Source of the DNA: Anaerolineaceae bacterium
GTDB lineage: Bacteria; Chloroflexota; Anaerolineae; Anaerolineales; Anaerolineaceae
DNA: 64,000 nucleotides
Direction: 5' to 3'
Assembly: GCA_011620555.1 (NCBI GenBank)
Contig: WOYY01000042.1
Coordinates: forward strand, 1 to 64,000
Below, piece by piece: positions 1-9,950 of this stretch. Below the pieces are notes generated by a model. The model had not been told where the DNA came from. It searched no databases and saw only the letters and a program-made list of their open reading frames with translations. Each line of letters begins with the position of its first letter. Positions within the stretch are counted from its first letter, which is position 1. Position numbers and translations under genes: made by a program.

Positions 1-262
1 TCGCCACGATTCAACCGCTTCATTATACCATCCGCTCCCCACGCGGCAGGCAAAGGCCAGGTCAGCTCCCAATACGATCGCAAAGTCAATTCATTCTGGA
101 AAAGGATAATTTCACCGCTTCGCAATTAACAAAACACCCCTTCCTCCCTCTGACATCAGGGGAAGGAACGAGGATGGGGTCAGGTTTAAGTCGCAAGCAT
201 GCGTTTCAAGACATCATTTTTGTCATTCATTAATCGGCTATTTTTAACGCCATTGCCCTGGC

Positions 263-1045
263 TCAGCTCCCGCCGCCTCCAGGCTTGTTTTGAATTTGCC
301 GCAGGAACTCTGGGCTGTTCAGCTTGCGCTCCAGGATATAGGAAATATAACGCTGGATCAGATCACCCAGAACAGGCTCGACATCCTCGGGGATGGCAAG
401 GTTTTCGACCTGCTCCCAGTTGGAGCGTTGCAGATGGCGGAAATAACGGAGGGTGTCCTTCCCAACCGGCCAGGCTTCCGGGCGGGCTTTCCCACACCGC
501 GGGCAAGCCACCCCGCCCGCCAAGGGCGAGAAATATTGGTCCTCAGCGCTGATCGGCTTGCCGCAGTCCACACACTCAAAGAGCTGCGGCCGGAAGCCCA
601 CCAGGTCCAGCAGGCGAAGCTCATAATAATGGACTACGGTCGCGGGCGTCGGGTGGCTCTCCAGCCTTTTGAGCGTGTTGGCCAGCAGGCGGAAGATCGC
701 AATGTTCTGACCTTCCTCATAGGTGAACCGGTCCAGCACTTCGACCACATAAGAGGCATAGCCCACCAGCTGCAGGTCCATCCGCACTCCAGCATAGGTA
801 TCAACCGCCTCCGCCTGGGTCACGATGTCCATATTGCGGCCCTTCGCCAACTGCAAGGTGACGCGCGTGAATGGCTCCAGGTGCCCCGCCTTCCGGGAGC
901 GGATTCGCCGGACGCCCTTGGCGATCGCCGTGATCTTCCCCTTCTCAAAGGTGAAGATCTTCAGGATCCGGTCGGCCTCGCCGTAATCTTTATGGCCCAG
1001 GACGATCGCCTGGGTGCGGTAGGAGCGGATTTCTCGGGGAGACAT
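263..1045 (-). CDS. recO: DNA repair protein RecO
   Basis: 260 aa, normal for RecO, which anneals complementary strands and helps load RecA with RecF and RecR in gap repair. The N-terminal OB-like part begins RSYRTQAIVLGHKDYGEAD and contains the basic stretch GVRRIRSRK. The C-terminal part carries a four-cysteine zinc site, CVDCGKP and CPRCGK (about residues 157-184). A Gly-rich tail (PGGGGS) ends the protein. The ATG lies just after AAAAAGG. It is separated from the upstream cdd gene by a strong terminator, so it is probably transcribed on its own. Product is confident; the exact start is slightly less so. Confidence 0.93.
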   Translation of the reverse strand: MSPREIRSYRTQAIVLGHKDYGEADRILKIFTFEKGKITAIAKGVRRIRSRKAGHLEPFTRVTLQLAKGRNMDIVTQAEAVDTYAGVRMDLQLVGYASYVVEVLDRFTYEEGQNIAIFRLLANTLKRLESHPTPATVVHYYELRLLDLVGFRPQLFECVDCGKPISAEDQYFSPLAGGVACPRCGKARPEAWPVGKDTLRYFRHLQRSNWEQVENLAIPEDVEPVLGDLIQRYISYILERKLNSPEFLRQIQNKPGGGGS

Positions 1046-1070
1046 CCTTTTTCAATTCTCCATTGAGGTC

Positions 1071-1106
1071 AAAAAAAGCGCATGGACGGACTGCCGTCAT
1101 GCGCTT
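1071..1106 (-). terminator. Rho-independent terminator after cdd
   Basis: Near-perfect inverted repeat AAAGCGCATG ... CATGCGCTTT with inner ACGG/CCGT pairs. On the minus strand it is followed by a run of seven T. It closes the glmU-CNNM-cdd transcription unit just before recO. Confidence 0.85.
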
Positions 1107-1127
1107 TAATCATAACAAAGAATTGGA

Positions 1128-1541
1128 CTATTCGCGGGCTTCTTCCAGATCGGCGTCGCCAAAAGCGGAGGGCAGCAGTTCCTTCACCAGATATTCACCG
1201 ACCAACTCCCCTTTCAAGTTGGCGATCAGGACGGTTGCTTCCGGGTTGAACTCTGCCATCACCTGCCGGCAGGAGCCGCAGGGCGTGCCCCCGTTCTTGG
1301 TGACCACCGCGATCGTTGAAAAGGACCGCTCGCCTTCGGAAACAGCCTTGAAGATCGCCACCCGCTCGGCGCAGACCGTCAGCGGGTAGACCGCGTTCTC
1401 GATATTGACGCCGTCATAAATTTTACCGGATTCAGCCATCAGGGCTGCCCCGACGGCGTAGTTGGAATAAGGCGCATAAGCCTGATGATAAGCCTGAACG
1501 GCCTTGGCAATCAATGTTTGCCGGTTCTCATTTGTCAGCAT
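1128..1541 (-). CDS. cdd: Cytidine deaminase
   Basis: 137 aa, the size of the homotetrameric Cdd that converts cytidine or deoxycytidine to uridine or deoxyuridine in pyrimidine salvage. The zinc site is visible: CAE (in VCAERVAIF, catalytic Glu plus first Cys ligand) and PCGSCRQ (two further Cys). The N-terminal YSNYAVGAAL is the substrate-binding motif. AAGGAAAAGAACC precedes the ATG. The start overlaps the 3' end of the CNNM gene by 14 bases, so the two are translationally coupled. In many genomes cdd sits beside era and ybeY; here its partner is a CBS-domain membrane protein. Confidence 0.95.
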   Translation of the reverse strand: MLTNENRQTLIAKAVQAYHQAYAPYSNYAVGAALMAESGKIYDGVNIENAVYPLTVCAERVAIFKAVSEGERSFSTIAVVTKNGGTPCGSCRQVMAEFNPEATVLIANLKGELVGEYLVKELLPSAFGDADLEEARE

Positions 1542-2805
1542 GGTTCTTTTCCTTTTCAGAAACTGTCATAGATTCTCTGACCGCCCGTACCTTGTTGATC
1601 CTGCGGCCAACGACTTCATCAACGATCAGGGTCACCCCATCAGCCTGCAGGCTCTCCCCACCCGTGGGGACATCGCCAATCTGGCCGTAGATATAACCGC
1701 CGAGGGTGTCTGCATTGTCGGTTGCGATTTCGGTGCCCATGATCTCGTTGAAGATATCCAGATCCACCTTGCCCTGAAAGACGTATTCATCCGCATTGAT
1801 CTGCTCAAAAGGCCGTTCTTCACTCTCGTCATATTCATCGCGGATCTCGCCAACGATCTCTTCGACGATGTCTTCCAGAGTGACCATGCCGGCCACGCCG
1901 CCATATTCATCCACCACAATAGACATGTGCATGCTGCGGGCCTGCATCTCTGCCAGCAGTTCATCCACCTTCTTGGCTTCCGGCACAAAATAAGCCAGCC
2001 GCAGCAGGTCCCGATGGTTGGCAATCAGGTCATCATCCGCACGAATGCTCAAGAGGTCCTTGGCATAGAGCAGACCGACCACATTGTCCACGGTGTCCTC
2101 ATAGACCGGCACCCGGGAATGCCCGGCGTGGATAAACAGCGACCGCGCCTCGCCGAGGGTGGTATTGATGTCCAGAGCCATCATGTCAATCCGCGGCACC
2201 ATAATGTCCTTGGCCAGGGTATCGCCGAACTGAAAAATGGAATAGATCATTTCGCGTTCGCCCTTTTCGAGCGACCCTTCCGGCTGGCCGACTTCCACCC
2301 AATTCCTGAGGTCCTCCTCCGTCATGGAGGTCAAAGTCGCCTTGTTGGCATTCTCACCCAGCAGCTGCATCAGCAGGCTCGCCAAGGGGGAGAAAAACAG
2401 ATGGATCAACCCACCCAAAAAACTCAGCCGGATAGCGTTCTCTTCGGTGTTCTTCAGGGTCAGGCCTTCAACCAGGAATTCCAACAAACTGACCAGGAGC
2501 ATCTCCAAAAGGAGGTACGCCAGGGTCAACCAGAGCTTTAACGGAATACCGTAAGCCACGATCAGAATAGGCAGCATCCCGGCCAGCAGAAAATGGAAAG
2601 TGGCCATCGCCAAGCGCAGGCTGCTCCTGAGCTTGGGTTTCTCGATAATGCTCACCGTCCGGTCGACCTTCGTTTCACGGTCTTCCCGGAGGCTCAGCAA
2701 ATAAGGCAGCCGGGCGTAACTCAGGCTGGCTTTGACCGCTGCGGTCAAAAGATCCAACCCGAGCAGTACTGCTGCCACAATCCAAACTATCATTAGATCA
2801 GTCAA
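1528..2805 (-). CDS. CNNM/CorC-type membrane protein (DUF21, CBS pair, CorC_HlyC)
   Basis: 425 aa. Order of domains: DUF21 transmembrane region (residues about 1-185, four hydrophobic segments), then a CBS pair starting at IMVPRIDMMALD, then a C-terminal CorC_HlyC domain (EYVFQGKVDLDIFNEI onward). The family was once called hemolysin C; CNNM/CorC relatives transport or regulate Mg2+ and bind ATP in the CBS pair. The start is a TTG four bases after GGAG, overlapping the end of glmU by eight bases; an ATG four codons downstream is a weaker alternative. The ion handled is not shown by the sequence. Confidence 0.87.
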   Translation of the reverse strand: MTDLMIVWIVAAVLLGLDLLTAAVKASLSYARLPYLLSLREDRETKVDRTVSIIEKPKLRSSLRLAMATFHFLLAGMLPILIVAYGIPLKLWLTLAYLLLEMLLVSLLEFLVEGLTLKNTEENAIRLSFLGGLIHLFFSPLASLLMQLLGENANKATLTSMTEEDLRNWVEVGQPEGSLEKGEREMIYSIFQFGDTLAKDIMVPRIDMMALDINTTLGEARSLFIHAGHSRVPVYEDTVDNVVGLLYAKDLLSIRADDDLIANHRDLLRLAYFVPEAKKVDELLAEMQARSMHMSIVVDEYGGVAGMVTLEDIVEEIVGEIRDEYDESEERPFEQINADEYVFQGKVDLDIFNEIMGTEIATDNADTLGGYIYGQIGDVPTGGESLQADGVTLIVDEVVGRRINKVRAVRESMTVSEKEKNHADK

Positions 2806-4150
2806 CTTTCTCCAACTTACGTTTTTCTTTGGCTGGCACCCCTATCACAAGGGTATCAGCAGGAACATCCCGGGTGACAACCGCCCCTGCCCCGGTCACG
2901 CTGCGGTCTCCGATTTTGACCGGCGCAACCAGCATGGTGTCACTACCGATAAAGACATCATCGCCTATCTCGGTGGGATTTTTCTTTTCGCCGTCATAAT
3001 TGCACGTGATCGTGCCGGCGCCGATATTGACGTTTGAACCAATCTGCGCATTGCCGATGTAGGAAAAATGGCCCATCTTTGTCTCAGGCCCGAGATAAGA
3101 ATCCTTCACCTCAGCAAAATTGCCCAGGTGAACGCCCTTTGCCAGGTGCGCGCCCTTGCGCAGGTGGCAGAACGGCCCCATTGTGACCTCATCTTCCACA
3201 ACCGCATATTCCAAAACGGATCGCTTTAGAACAACGGCATTGCCGACCTGTGACTCCACAATCGTCGTATCCGGTCCGATCTCGCAATCCGCGCCGATCT
3301 CCGTCTTCCCCCGCAGAAAAGTGTTGGGCTGGATGATGGTGTCCTGGCCGATGGTCACGTCCGGCTCGATGTAAGTGGCCTCGGGGTTCACAATCGTCAC
3401 CCCGGCCAGCATCCATTGCTCATTGATCCGCTGCCGCATGATCCGATCTGCGGCGGCCAGGTCCACTCGGTCATTCGGGCCAATGGCCTCGTCCGGGTCC
3501 GAAAGCACCAGGGACTTCACCGGATAACCATCCGCAATCGCCAGGCCGACCACATCCGTGAGGTAATATTCGCCCTTCGGCGAAAGCGGGATTCTTTCCA
3601 GCGCTTCCCAAAGCCAATCCGCCTTGAAGCAGTAAGCGGAGACATTGTATTCGCAGATTTTCAGCTGTTCCGGCGTGGCGTCGGCTTTTTCAACAATGGC
3701 TGTGACCTTGCCGTCTACATCCCGGACCACCCGCCCAAAAGCGCTGCCCGGCTCACCGATGAAGCTGGTCATCGTCACGGGGCTGCCCGCGCCCTGATGG
3801 ATGGCGATCAACTGCCGCAGGGATTCCCGGCGCAGCAGGGGCATATCGGCGAAAGTGACCAGAATGGTATCGGCCGATGGATCAACTTTCGGCCGTGCTG
3901 AGGCCACAGCGTGCCCGGTCCCCAATTGCTGCTCCTGCAGGGCAAATTCCGCCATCCCCGGCACAGCAGCCTGCACCTGCTCGGCCCCAAAGCCCACCAC
4001 CACCACGGGCGGCAGGTCGCCTAAGCCATCCACAATTTTCAAAGCATGCCACACCATGGACTTACCGGCAAGGGAATGCAGCACCTTGGGGAGTTTGGAG
4101 CGCATGCGGGTACCCTGGCCAGCAGCCAGGATGATGGAAGCTATCGTCAT
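2798..4150 (-). CDS. glmU: Bifunctional UDP-N-acetylglucosamine pyrophosphorylase / glucosamine-1-phosphate N-acetyltransferase
   Basis: 450 aa from the chosen ATG. GlmU makes UDP-GlcNAc, precursor of peptidoglycan and surface glycans. The uridyltransferase half starts IILAAGQGTRMRSKLPKVLH. The C-terminal half is a left-handed beta-helix of hexapeptide repeats (IGQDTIIQPNTFLRGKTEIG onward) with the acetyltransferase segment NIGAGTITCNYDG. A GTG seven codons upstream (4171) follows GGGTGG, but homologues begin only a few residues before IILAAG, so 4150 was preferred. It is the first gene of a three-gene overlapping set with the CNNM protein and cdd. Confidence 0.95.
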   Translation of the reverse strand: MTIASIILAAGQGTRMRSKLPKVLHSLAGKSMVWHALKIVDGLGDLPPVVVVGFGAEQVQAAVPGMAEFALQEQQLGTGHAVASARPKVDPSADTILVTFADMPLLRRESLRQLIAIHQGAGSPVTMTSFIGEPGSAFGRVVRDVDGKVTAIVEKADATPEQLKICEYNVSAYCFKADWLWEALERIPLSPKGEYYLTDVVGLAIADGYPVKSLVLSDPDEAIGPNDRVDLAAADRIMRQRINEQWMLAGVTIVNPEATYIEPDVTIGQDTIIQPNTFLRGKTEIGADCEIGPDTTIVESQVGNAVVLKRSVLEYAVVEDEVTMGPFCHLRKGAHLAKGVHLGNFAEVKDSYLGPETKMGHFSYIGNAQIGSNVNIGAGTITCNYDGEKKNPTEIGDDVFIGSDTMLVAPVKIGDRSVTGAGAVVTRDVPADTLVIGVPAKEKRKLEKVD

Positions 4151-4213
4151 TTCAGCATTTTTTCCTTCCACCCATCACAGTCCCGCCTGTGGGTTGATAA
4201 TCTGTTTCGTTAA

Positions 4214-4263
4214 ATAGAAAACCTCGAGCATCGCAAAGGAAAATTCCAATTGCCAGGCTCGAG
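4214..4263 (-). terminator. Candidate terminator between tRNA-Gln and glmU
   Basis: The 7-bp arms CTCGAGC (4223-4229) and GCTCGAG (4257-4263) are inverted repeats with a 27-base loop, followed on the minus strand by GGTTTTCTATTT. It could end the tRNA transcript. The long loop makes it only moderately convincing. Confidence 0.45.
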
Positions 4264-4313
4264 CTATATCTATCAGGGATACTATCTTCTTGCGTACTCA
4301 ATTTTTTTTAAGC

Positions 4314-4387
4314 TGGCCGGGGCACCAGGATTCGAACCTGGATCAACGGATTCAAAGTCCGCTGTGCTGCCGTTGCACCATGCCCCA
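4314..4387 (-). tRNA. tRNA-Gln (anticodon TTG)
   Basis: A full cloverleaf can be drawn on the minus strand. Acceptor TGGGGCA pairs with TGCCCCG, including a U1-G72 wobble. The anticodon loop ACTTTGAAT gives UUG. The T arm reads CCAGG-TTCGAAT-CCTGG. The discriminator is G, and CCA is encoded, unlike in the three tRNA-Ser genes of this window. Confidence 0.95.
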
Positions 4388-4569
4388 GAGAGACAGGCTC
4401 TATTCTAACACATTTTAATGGTTCGTCCAACGCCCTCACCACAGCCCTCTGAACCAACGCGCGCATTGATTTCCTGTTTCCATCCATTATCACACGCGCG
4501 GGAAGGCTTGGTTTAAGCGAAGGGGAAAAAGCGGGGCCGAATCGATCACTTCTCAGCCCCGCCAACAAG

Positions 4570-4860
4570 TTACCTTAACCAAATTTGGGTTGCAAACAGC
4601 GTAAAAAGAACCCAAACGGCGGAGAATACCAGCGCAATGGTCAACCCGGCCAGCATAGCGGACCGGGTGATCTGACGAAGTTCCTTTTTGGTCAAATCTA
4701 TCACCGAGGAACCCGTTTTAATCGGGCCGGTCTTCGCCAATTCGGACGCTGCCGGTTGTTGGATCGTCTCGTTGTGCCAGCGCATGCCGGGCACATCCAT
4801 GTTGACAATCACACGACCGTCATCATCATCGTATTGTTTAGACTTCTTCAACTTCGACAT
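4570..4860 (-). CDS. Small protein with one C-terminal membrane helix, unknown function
   Basis: 96 aa. Residues 1-60 are polar and charged (SKLKKSKQYDDDDGRVI). One hydrophobic helix follows (about residues 70-92, AMLAGLTIALVFSAVWVLFT), ending in TQIWLR. The ATG at 4860 lies inside the last codons of the upstream ABC ATPase gene (23-base overlap), so it is probably the last gene of the peptide importer operon and translated by coupling. A longer frame upstream exists but only reads antisense through the ATPase C-terminus. No recognised family; it might be an accessory of the importer. Confidence 0.6.
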   Translation of the reverse strand: MSKLKKSKQYDDDDGRVIVNMDVPGMRWHNETIQQPAASELAKTGPIKTGSSVIDLTKKELRQITRSAMLAGLTIALVFSAVWVLFTLFATQIWLR

Positions 4861-5887
4861 ACTCTTTCTCTTCGTTATACAAATGGCAGGCCACTGTATG
4901 GCCTCGCTCCAGTTCACGGGTTTCCGGAACAACTCTGCTGCAGATATCCATCCGTGCAGGGCAGCGGGTATGGAATTTACAACCGGAAGGCGGGTTCGCC
5001 GGTGAAGGCAGGCTGCCTTCCAGGATAATGCGATGTTTGTTGGCTGTCGGATCTGGAACCGGAGCTGCGCTCAGGAGGGCCTGGGTATAGGGATGCAGCG
5101 GATTCTGGAAGATCTGCTTTTTCTCGCCAAATTCGACCAGGTTGCCAAGGTACATCACACCGACGGAGTCGGAGATATGTTCCACCACGGAAAGGTCGTG
5201 AGAGATGAAGAGGTAAGTCAGATCAAAGTTATCCTGCAGATCGTTGAGCAGGTTGATAATCTGAGCCTGAATGGAAACGTCGAGGGCTGAAACCGGTTCA
5301 TCGCAAACGATGAATTCCGGCAGCAAAGCCAAAGCCCGGGCAATCCCAATCCGCTGACGCTGGCCGCCTGAAAACTCATGCGGATAGCGGTCCTTGTGAT
5401 AAGGCTGCAAGCCACAGATCTTCATAATATTTTCAATATAAGCATCAAACTGATCCTTCATAGTCAGGTGATGCTCCCGGACCGCTTCGCCGATGATCTC
5501 ACTCACAGGCAGACGGGGTGAAAGGCTGGAATAAGGGTCCTGGAATATGATCTGCATCTTGGGACGCAGTTCACGCAATTCCTTGTGATTGAGCGAGAAA
5601 ACATCAATACCATTGAACAAGACCTGTCCGTCGGTCGCCTCGTTGAGGCGCAGAATCGTCTTGCCAACCGTGGTCTTCCCACATCCGGATTCGCCTACCA
5701 GCCCCATGGTCGTACCGCGTTTGATCTTGAAGGAAACGCCATCAACCGCTTTGATATACCCAACCACGTGCTGGACCAGGCCGGCTTTGATCGGGAAATA
5801 TTGTTTCAGGTTTTTGACATCCAAAACATATTCGCTTTTGGGGGTGTCATCTACCCTGTTCGTTCTGATCAAATTGATTTCTTCCAT
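4838..5887 (-). CDS. Oligopeptide ABC transporter ATP-binding protein (OppF type)
   Basis: 349 aa. ATPase of a peptide/nickel-type importer. Walker A GESGCGKTTVGK, Q-loop FQDPYSSLSPR, signature FSGGQRQRIGIARA, Walker B FIVCDEPVSALD and H-loop FISHDLSVV are all intact. The C-terminal oligopeptide/dipeptide domain (HPYTQALLSAAPVPDP) ends with the cysteine cluster C-HTRCP---DIC, typical of OppD/OppF and often binding a 4Fe-4S cluster or zinc. The ATG follows AAGGACTAAC. The gene starts one base after oppD-like stops, in an operon running from the binding protein at 12461. Confidence 0.93.
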   Translation of the reverse strand: MEEINLIRTNRVDDTPKSEYVLDVKNLKQYFPIKAGLVQHVVGYIKAVDGVSFKIKRGTTMGLVGESGCGKTTVGKTILRLNEATDGQVLFNGIDVFSLNHKELRELRPKMQIIFQDPYSSLSPRLPVSEIIGEAVREHHLTMKDQFDAYIENIMKICGLQPYHKDRYPHEFSGGQRQRIGIARALALLPEFIVCDEPVSALDVSIQAQIINLLNDLQDNFDLTYLFISHDLSVVEHISDSVGVMYLGNLVEFGEKKQIFQNPLHPYTQALLSAAPVPDPTANKHRIILEGSLPSPANPPSGCKFHTRCPARMDICSRVVPETRELERGHTVACHLYNEEKEYVEVEEV

Positions 5888-5888
5888 G

Positions 5889-7079
<1,191 letters not shown>

Positions 7080-7088
7080 ACGACTATT

Positions 7089-8852
7089 CTACCTTTTCAT
7101 CTTCGGATCAAATGCGTCCCGAAGGCCATCACCAATAAAGTTGAAACCAAGGACCGCCAGGAGGATCAAAGACCCAGCGGGGATCCACATAAACCAGAAA
7201 TTGGTCATAACATACGCATCAGACGCAACATTGATAATACTACCCCATGAAGCAAGTGGGTATTTGACGCCTAACCCCAGGAAGCCCAGGGTGGCTTCTG
7301 CAATGATAATGCCGCCAAGACCCGCCGTCGCCTGAACGATCAGGAGGGGCATAACATTGGGGACGAGGTGAGTAAAGATCCGCCGTCTGGTGCTGATGCC
7401 GGTAGCTTCCGTCGCAACCATGAAGTCCTGTTCACGCAAGGAGAGGATCTGACCACGAACAACCCGGGCCACGCCTGTCCAACCCAACAAACCCAGAACC
7501 AACATCAAAAGGAAGATCCGGCTTCTGGGGTCCATCTGCAAGGTATCCATGACCGAGCCCAAAATAAGCACGATCGGATAGAAAGGAATGGCGTTGAAGA
7601 GGTCCACAAAGCGCATCAGGGCTGTATCCACCCAGCCGCCGAAATAACCCGAGATCCCGCCAACGATCACCCCGAGCACAACCTCGATGATGACCACAAC
7701 AAAGCCAACCAGCAAGGACACCTGGCCGCCGTACATCAACCGGGTCATGACATCCATCCCGTTGTTATCCAATCCCAATGGATGTTCTGCGGAAGGCCGT
7801 TCATATTGGCGGATCAACGTGGTGGGAGTTTCGCGCTTGATGTAGTAATTCGTGTTGACCTGATTGATTGCATACTCGATTTCCTCACCGCCTTCTTCAG
7901 CGAAGGTGAACGTGAGCAGATCATCGCCAATCGCCTCTCGCACCGCAGTTTTAAAACCAACGGATATAAACTGAGCTTGATCCAGAGGATTTACAATGAT
8001 GTTTGAAACCTCAGCGAAATTCTCACCACTCCCGTCGGTGATGGTGGTTTGGCCTTCGTCTGAGTGAATGGTATAGGTCTGCCCATTATAAGAAAAATTC
8101 CTGCGGCCTTCAGATATAGCCAGCTCGCTGGCATATTCAAACCCATAGGAGTTGACGATCGGCAAATTCAGCTCGTTATATGCATCGTACACTGACAGGG
8201 AAGCCAAAGCGACATCATGCTCGATCGAGATAAAGGTTGTCTTCCGTTCCACTGTGATCCGATAAGTTGTTCCATCGACAACAAACTTATCCTGATCGCG
8301 CTCTTTCGCTGCCTGAAACGCGTTAACAAATGCCTGGTCAGGTTCACTCCCATCAGAAAGATTGATTCGGTCCAGCAAGACCGTTGCAATCTGCTCCAGC
8401 TGAACGACCAGATAGGTATTTTCATTAAGCGGAGTGTAGAAAAAATTATCCTCACCGACTGAGAACACTGGGTCGCTTTTACTAAGCGCCAGCAGGAACT
8501 GTGCTCGGGCGGCGTCGTTGAAGGATTCGCCATCAGCGACCGTATAGCGGAGTTCCTGGTTATAAATGGCCCCGGCATAATCTTTTGACATCGTCCCCAG
8601 ACCAGTGAAGACTTCTGTTTGTCCATAGGGTGAAAATAAAGGGCCGATGAAGGCAAATATGAACATCGCAACAATGATCACCAACCCAATGACAGCCAGT
8701 CTGTTACGAATAAAGCGCCTGAAAACGAGCGCCCCGGGTGAAAGGACTTTTACACGCCTGGCATCATCCAGGCGCATTTCCTCGCCATCAATCAACTCGA
8801 TGCCTTCATCTTCTTGTTCGATTTCGTTCGCTAAATCTTGATTATCACTCAT
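7089..8852 (-). CDS. Peptide ABC transporter permease (OppC type) with a large extracytoplasmic insert
   Basis: 587 aa, roughly twice a normal OppC/DppC. Residues 1-70 hold the OppC N-terminal segment and the first membrane helix (RLAVIGLVIIVAMFIFAFIG). The standard permease core resumes at about residue 355 with HPLGLDNNGMDVMTRLMYGG and carries the EAA-type loop (REQDFMVATEATGIS). Between them lie about 280 soluble residues that should sit outside the membrane, with beta-rich repeats such as FSYNGQTYTIHSDEGQTT. It follows the OppB-type gene by 12 bases. The insert probably contacts the equally enlarged binding protein; that is inference. Confidence 0.88.
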   Translation of the reverse strand: MSDNQDLANEIEQEDEGIELIDGEEMRLDDARRVKVLSPGALVFRRFIRNRLAVIGLVIIVAMFIFAFIGPLFSPYGQTEVFTGLGTMSKDYAGAIYNQELRYTVADGESFNDAARAQFLLALSKSDPVFSVGEDNFFYTPLNENTYLVVQLEQIATVLLDRINLSDGSEPDQAFVNAFQAAKERDQDKFVVDGTTYRITVERKTTFISIEHDVALASLSVYDAYNELNLPIVNSYGFEYASELAISEGRRNFSYNGQTYTIHSDEGQTTITDGSGENFAEVSNIIVNPLDQAQFISVGFKTAVREAIGDDLLTFTFAEEGGEEIEYAINQVNTNYYIKRETPTTLIRQYERPSAEHPLGLDNNGMDVMTRLMYGGQVSLLVGFVVVIIEVVLGVIVGGISGYFGGWVDTALMRFVDLFNAIPFYPIVLILGSVMDTLQMDPRSRIFLLMLVLGLLGWTGVARVVRGQILSLREQDFMVATEATGISTRRRIFTHLVPNVMPLLIVQATAGLGGIIIAEATLGFLGLGVKYPLASWGSIINVASDAYVMTNFWFMWIPAGSLILLAVLGFNFIGDGLRDAFDPKMKR

Positions 8853-8864
8853 TTGTCACCGCCA

Positions 8865-9854
8865 TCAATTCGCCCTGACCCGAGGGTCAACGACTGCATA
8901 CATGACATCCGCAACCATGAGGCTGACCTGGGTCAACACTGTCAGCAAAGTTGTATAGAACATTGCGAACGGAATATCTCCCCGAACAATTGCCGTATAG
9001 GAGATATACCCAATGCCGGGTATCTGGTAAAGCGTCTCCGTGATCAGTGACCCCCCGAACATATTGGGGATCAGGTAGCTCATATAGGACACAAGGGGAA
9101 TTAGGGTGTTCCGGAAAGCATGTTTATTGATAACCACCTTTTCGGAAAGCCCCTTAGCGCGGGCCGTGCGAATGTAATCTGAATTCAACACTTCCAGCAT
9201 ATTAGTCCGGGTATAGCGCATCAACCCACCCACCGAGAGCATCGTCAGGGTGATCACTGGCAAGACGAGGTGATAGGCAATATCCAGCGTCTGTTGGAAG
9301 GACGTCATCGAAGTATGGAAACGCCCCGTCAAGCCGTAAAGGTCAAACCATCCCAGCTGAATCGAAAACACATACTTCAAAATAGTCGCCAGGAAAAATG
9401 TCGGCAACGAGATCCCGAGAAGGGCAAAGACGGTGATTGCATAATCGGTCTTGCTGTATTGCTTTCTCGCTGCCGTAATTCCCAAGGGAATCGATATAAT
9501 GATTTGGACAAGAAATGTAACGATATTGATAATCACGGAATACCAGATCACCTGCGAAAACTTCTCGGTGACAGGAATACCGTAATGCCAGGAATTTCCG
9601 AAATCGCCCTTTATAGCATTACCCAACCATCCCAAAAAGCCCGGGATAATCCCAATATCAAGATGGTAGACAGAATTTAACTGATCCAGCCATTCCTGAT
9701 AGGTCATAGCGCTTAAAGGATTACTGGCTCGTTGCCTCGCGATCGTTTCCACATAGGATGTGGGCAGAAACCTGATAACCGTATAAACCACCAGAGTCCC
9801 AAAGATCACGATAAAAATGCCGAGTATGAATCTCCTAATGATAAAATTCTTCAT
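8865..9854 (-). CDS. Peptide ABC transporter permease (OppB type)
   Basis: 329 aa with six predicted membrane helices and the usual OppB/DppB N-terminus (FIIRRFILGIFIVIFGTLVVY). The cytoplasmic coupling loop (LNSDYIRTARAKGLSEKVV) matches the EAA motif of the family. AAGGGAATGAT precedes the ATG. It is the first permease gene downstream of the binding-protein gene, from which it is separated by a strong hairpin. Confidence 0.93.
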   Translation of the reverse strand: MKNFIIRRFILGIFIVIFGTLVVYTVIRFLPTSYVETIARQRASNPLSAMTYQEWLDQLNSVYHLDIGIIPGFLGWLGNAIKGDFGNSWHYGIPVTEKFSQVIWYSVIINIVTFLVQIIISIPLGITAARKQYSKTDYAITVFALLGISLPTFFLATILKYVFSIQLGWFDLYGLTGRFHTSMTSFQQTLDIAYHLVLPVITLTMLSVGGLMRYTRTNMLEVLNSDYIRTARAKGLSEKVVINKHAFRNTLIPLVSYMSYLIPNMFGGSLITETLYQIPGIGYISYTAIVRGDIPFAMFYTTLLTVLTQVSLMVADVMYAVVDPRVRAN

Positions 9855-9900
9855 ATCATTCCCTTGTACATTTTTTCTGGAAAATTACCTGAGCATTAAA

Positions 9901-9926
9901 GTGAGCCCACCCTGGGGTGGGCTCAC
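9901..9926 (-). terminator. Intercistronic hairpin between binding protein and permease genes
   Basis: Perfect 11-bp inverted repeat GTGAGCCCACC / GGTGGGCTCAC with a 4-base loop, followed on the minus strand by only TTTAATG. The weak T tract suggests partial termination or 3' end protection, which would raise the binding protein over the permease, a common arrangement in ABC importers. Confidence 0.75.
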
Positions 9927-9950
9927 ATTTACTCTGATATCAGTGAACCG

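Noticed and set aside
199-1066. Long plus-strand frames over recO (117 and 258 aa)
   Set aside because: They are antisense shadows of recO, with no ribosome site and no family resemblance; the minus strand encodes a complete RecO.
1504-2541. 345-aa plus-strand frame
   Set aside because: Antisense of the CNNM/CorC gene; the His- and Gln-rich composition is typical of reverse reading of GC-rich genes.
4308-4568. 86-aa frame covering tRNA-Gln
   Set aside because: It reads through the tRNA gene and has no ribosome site.
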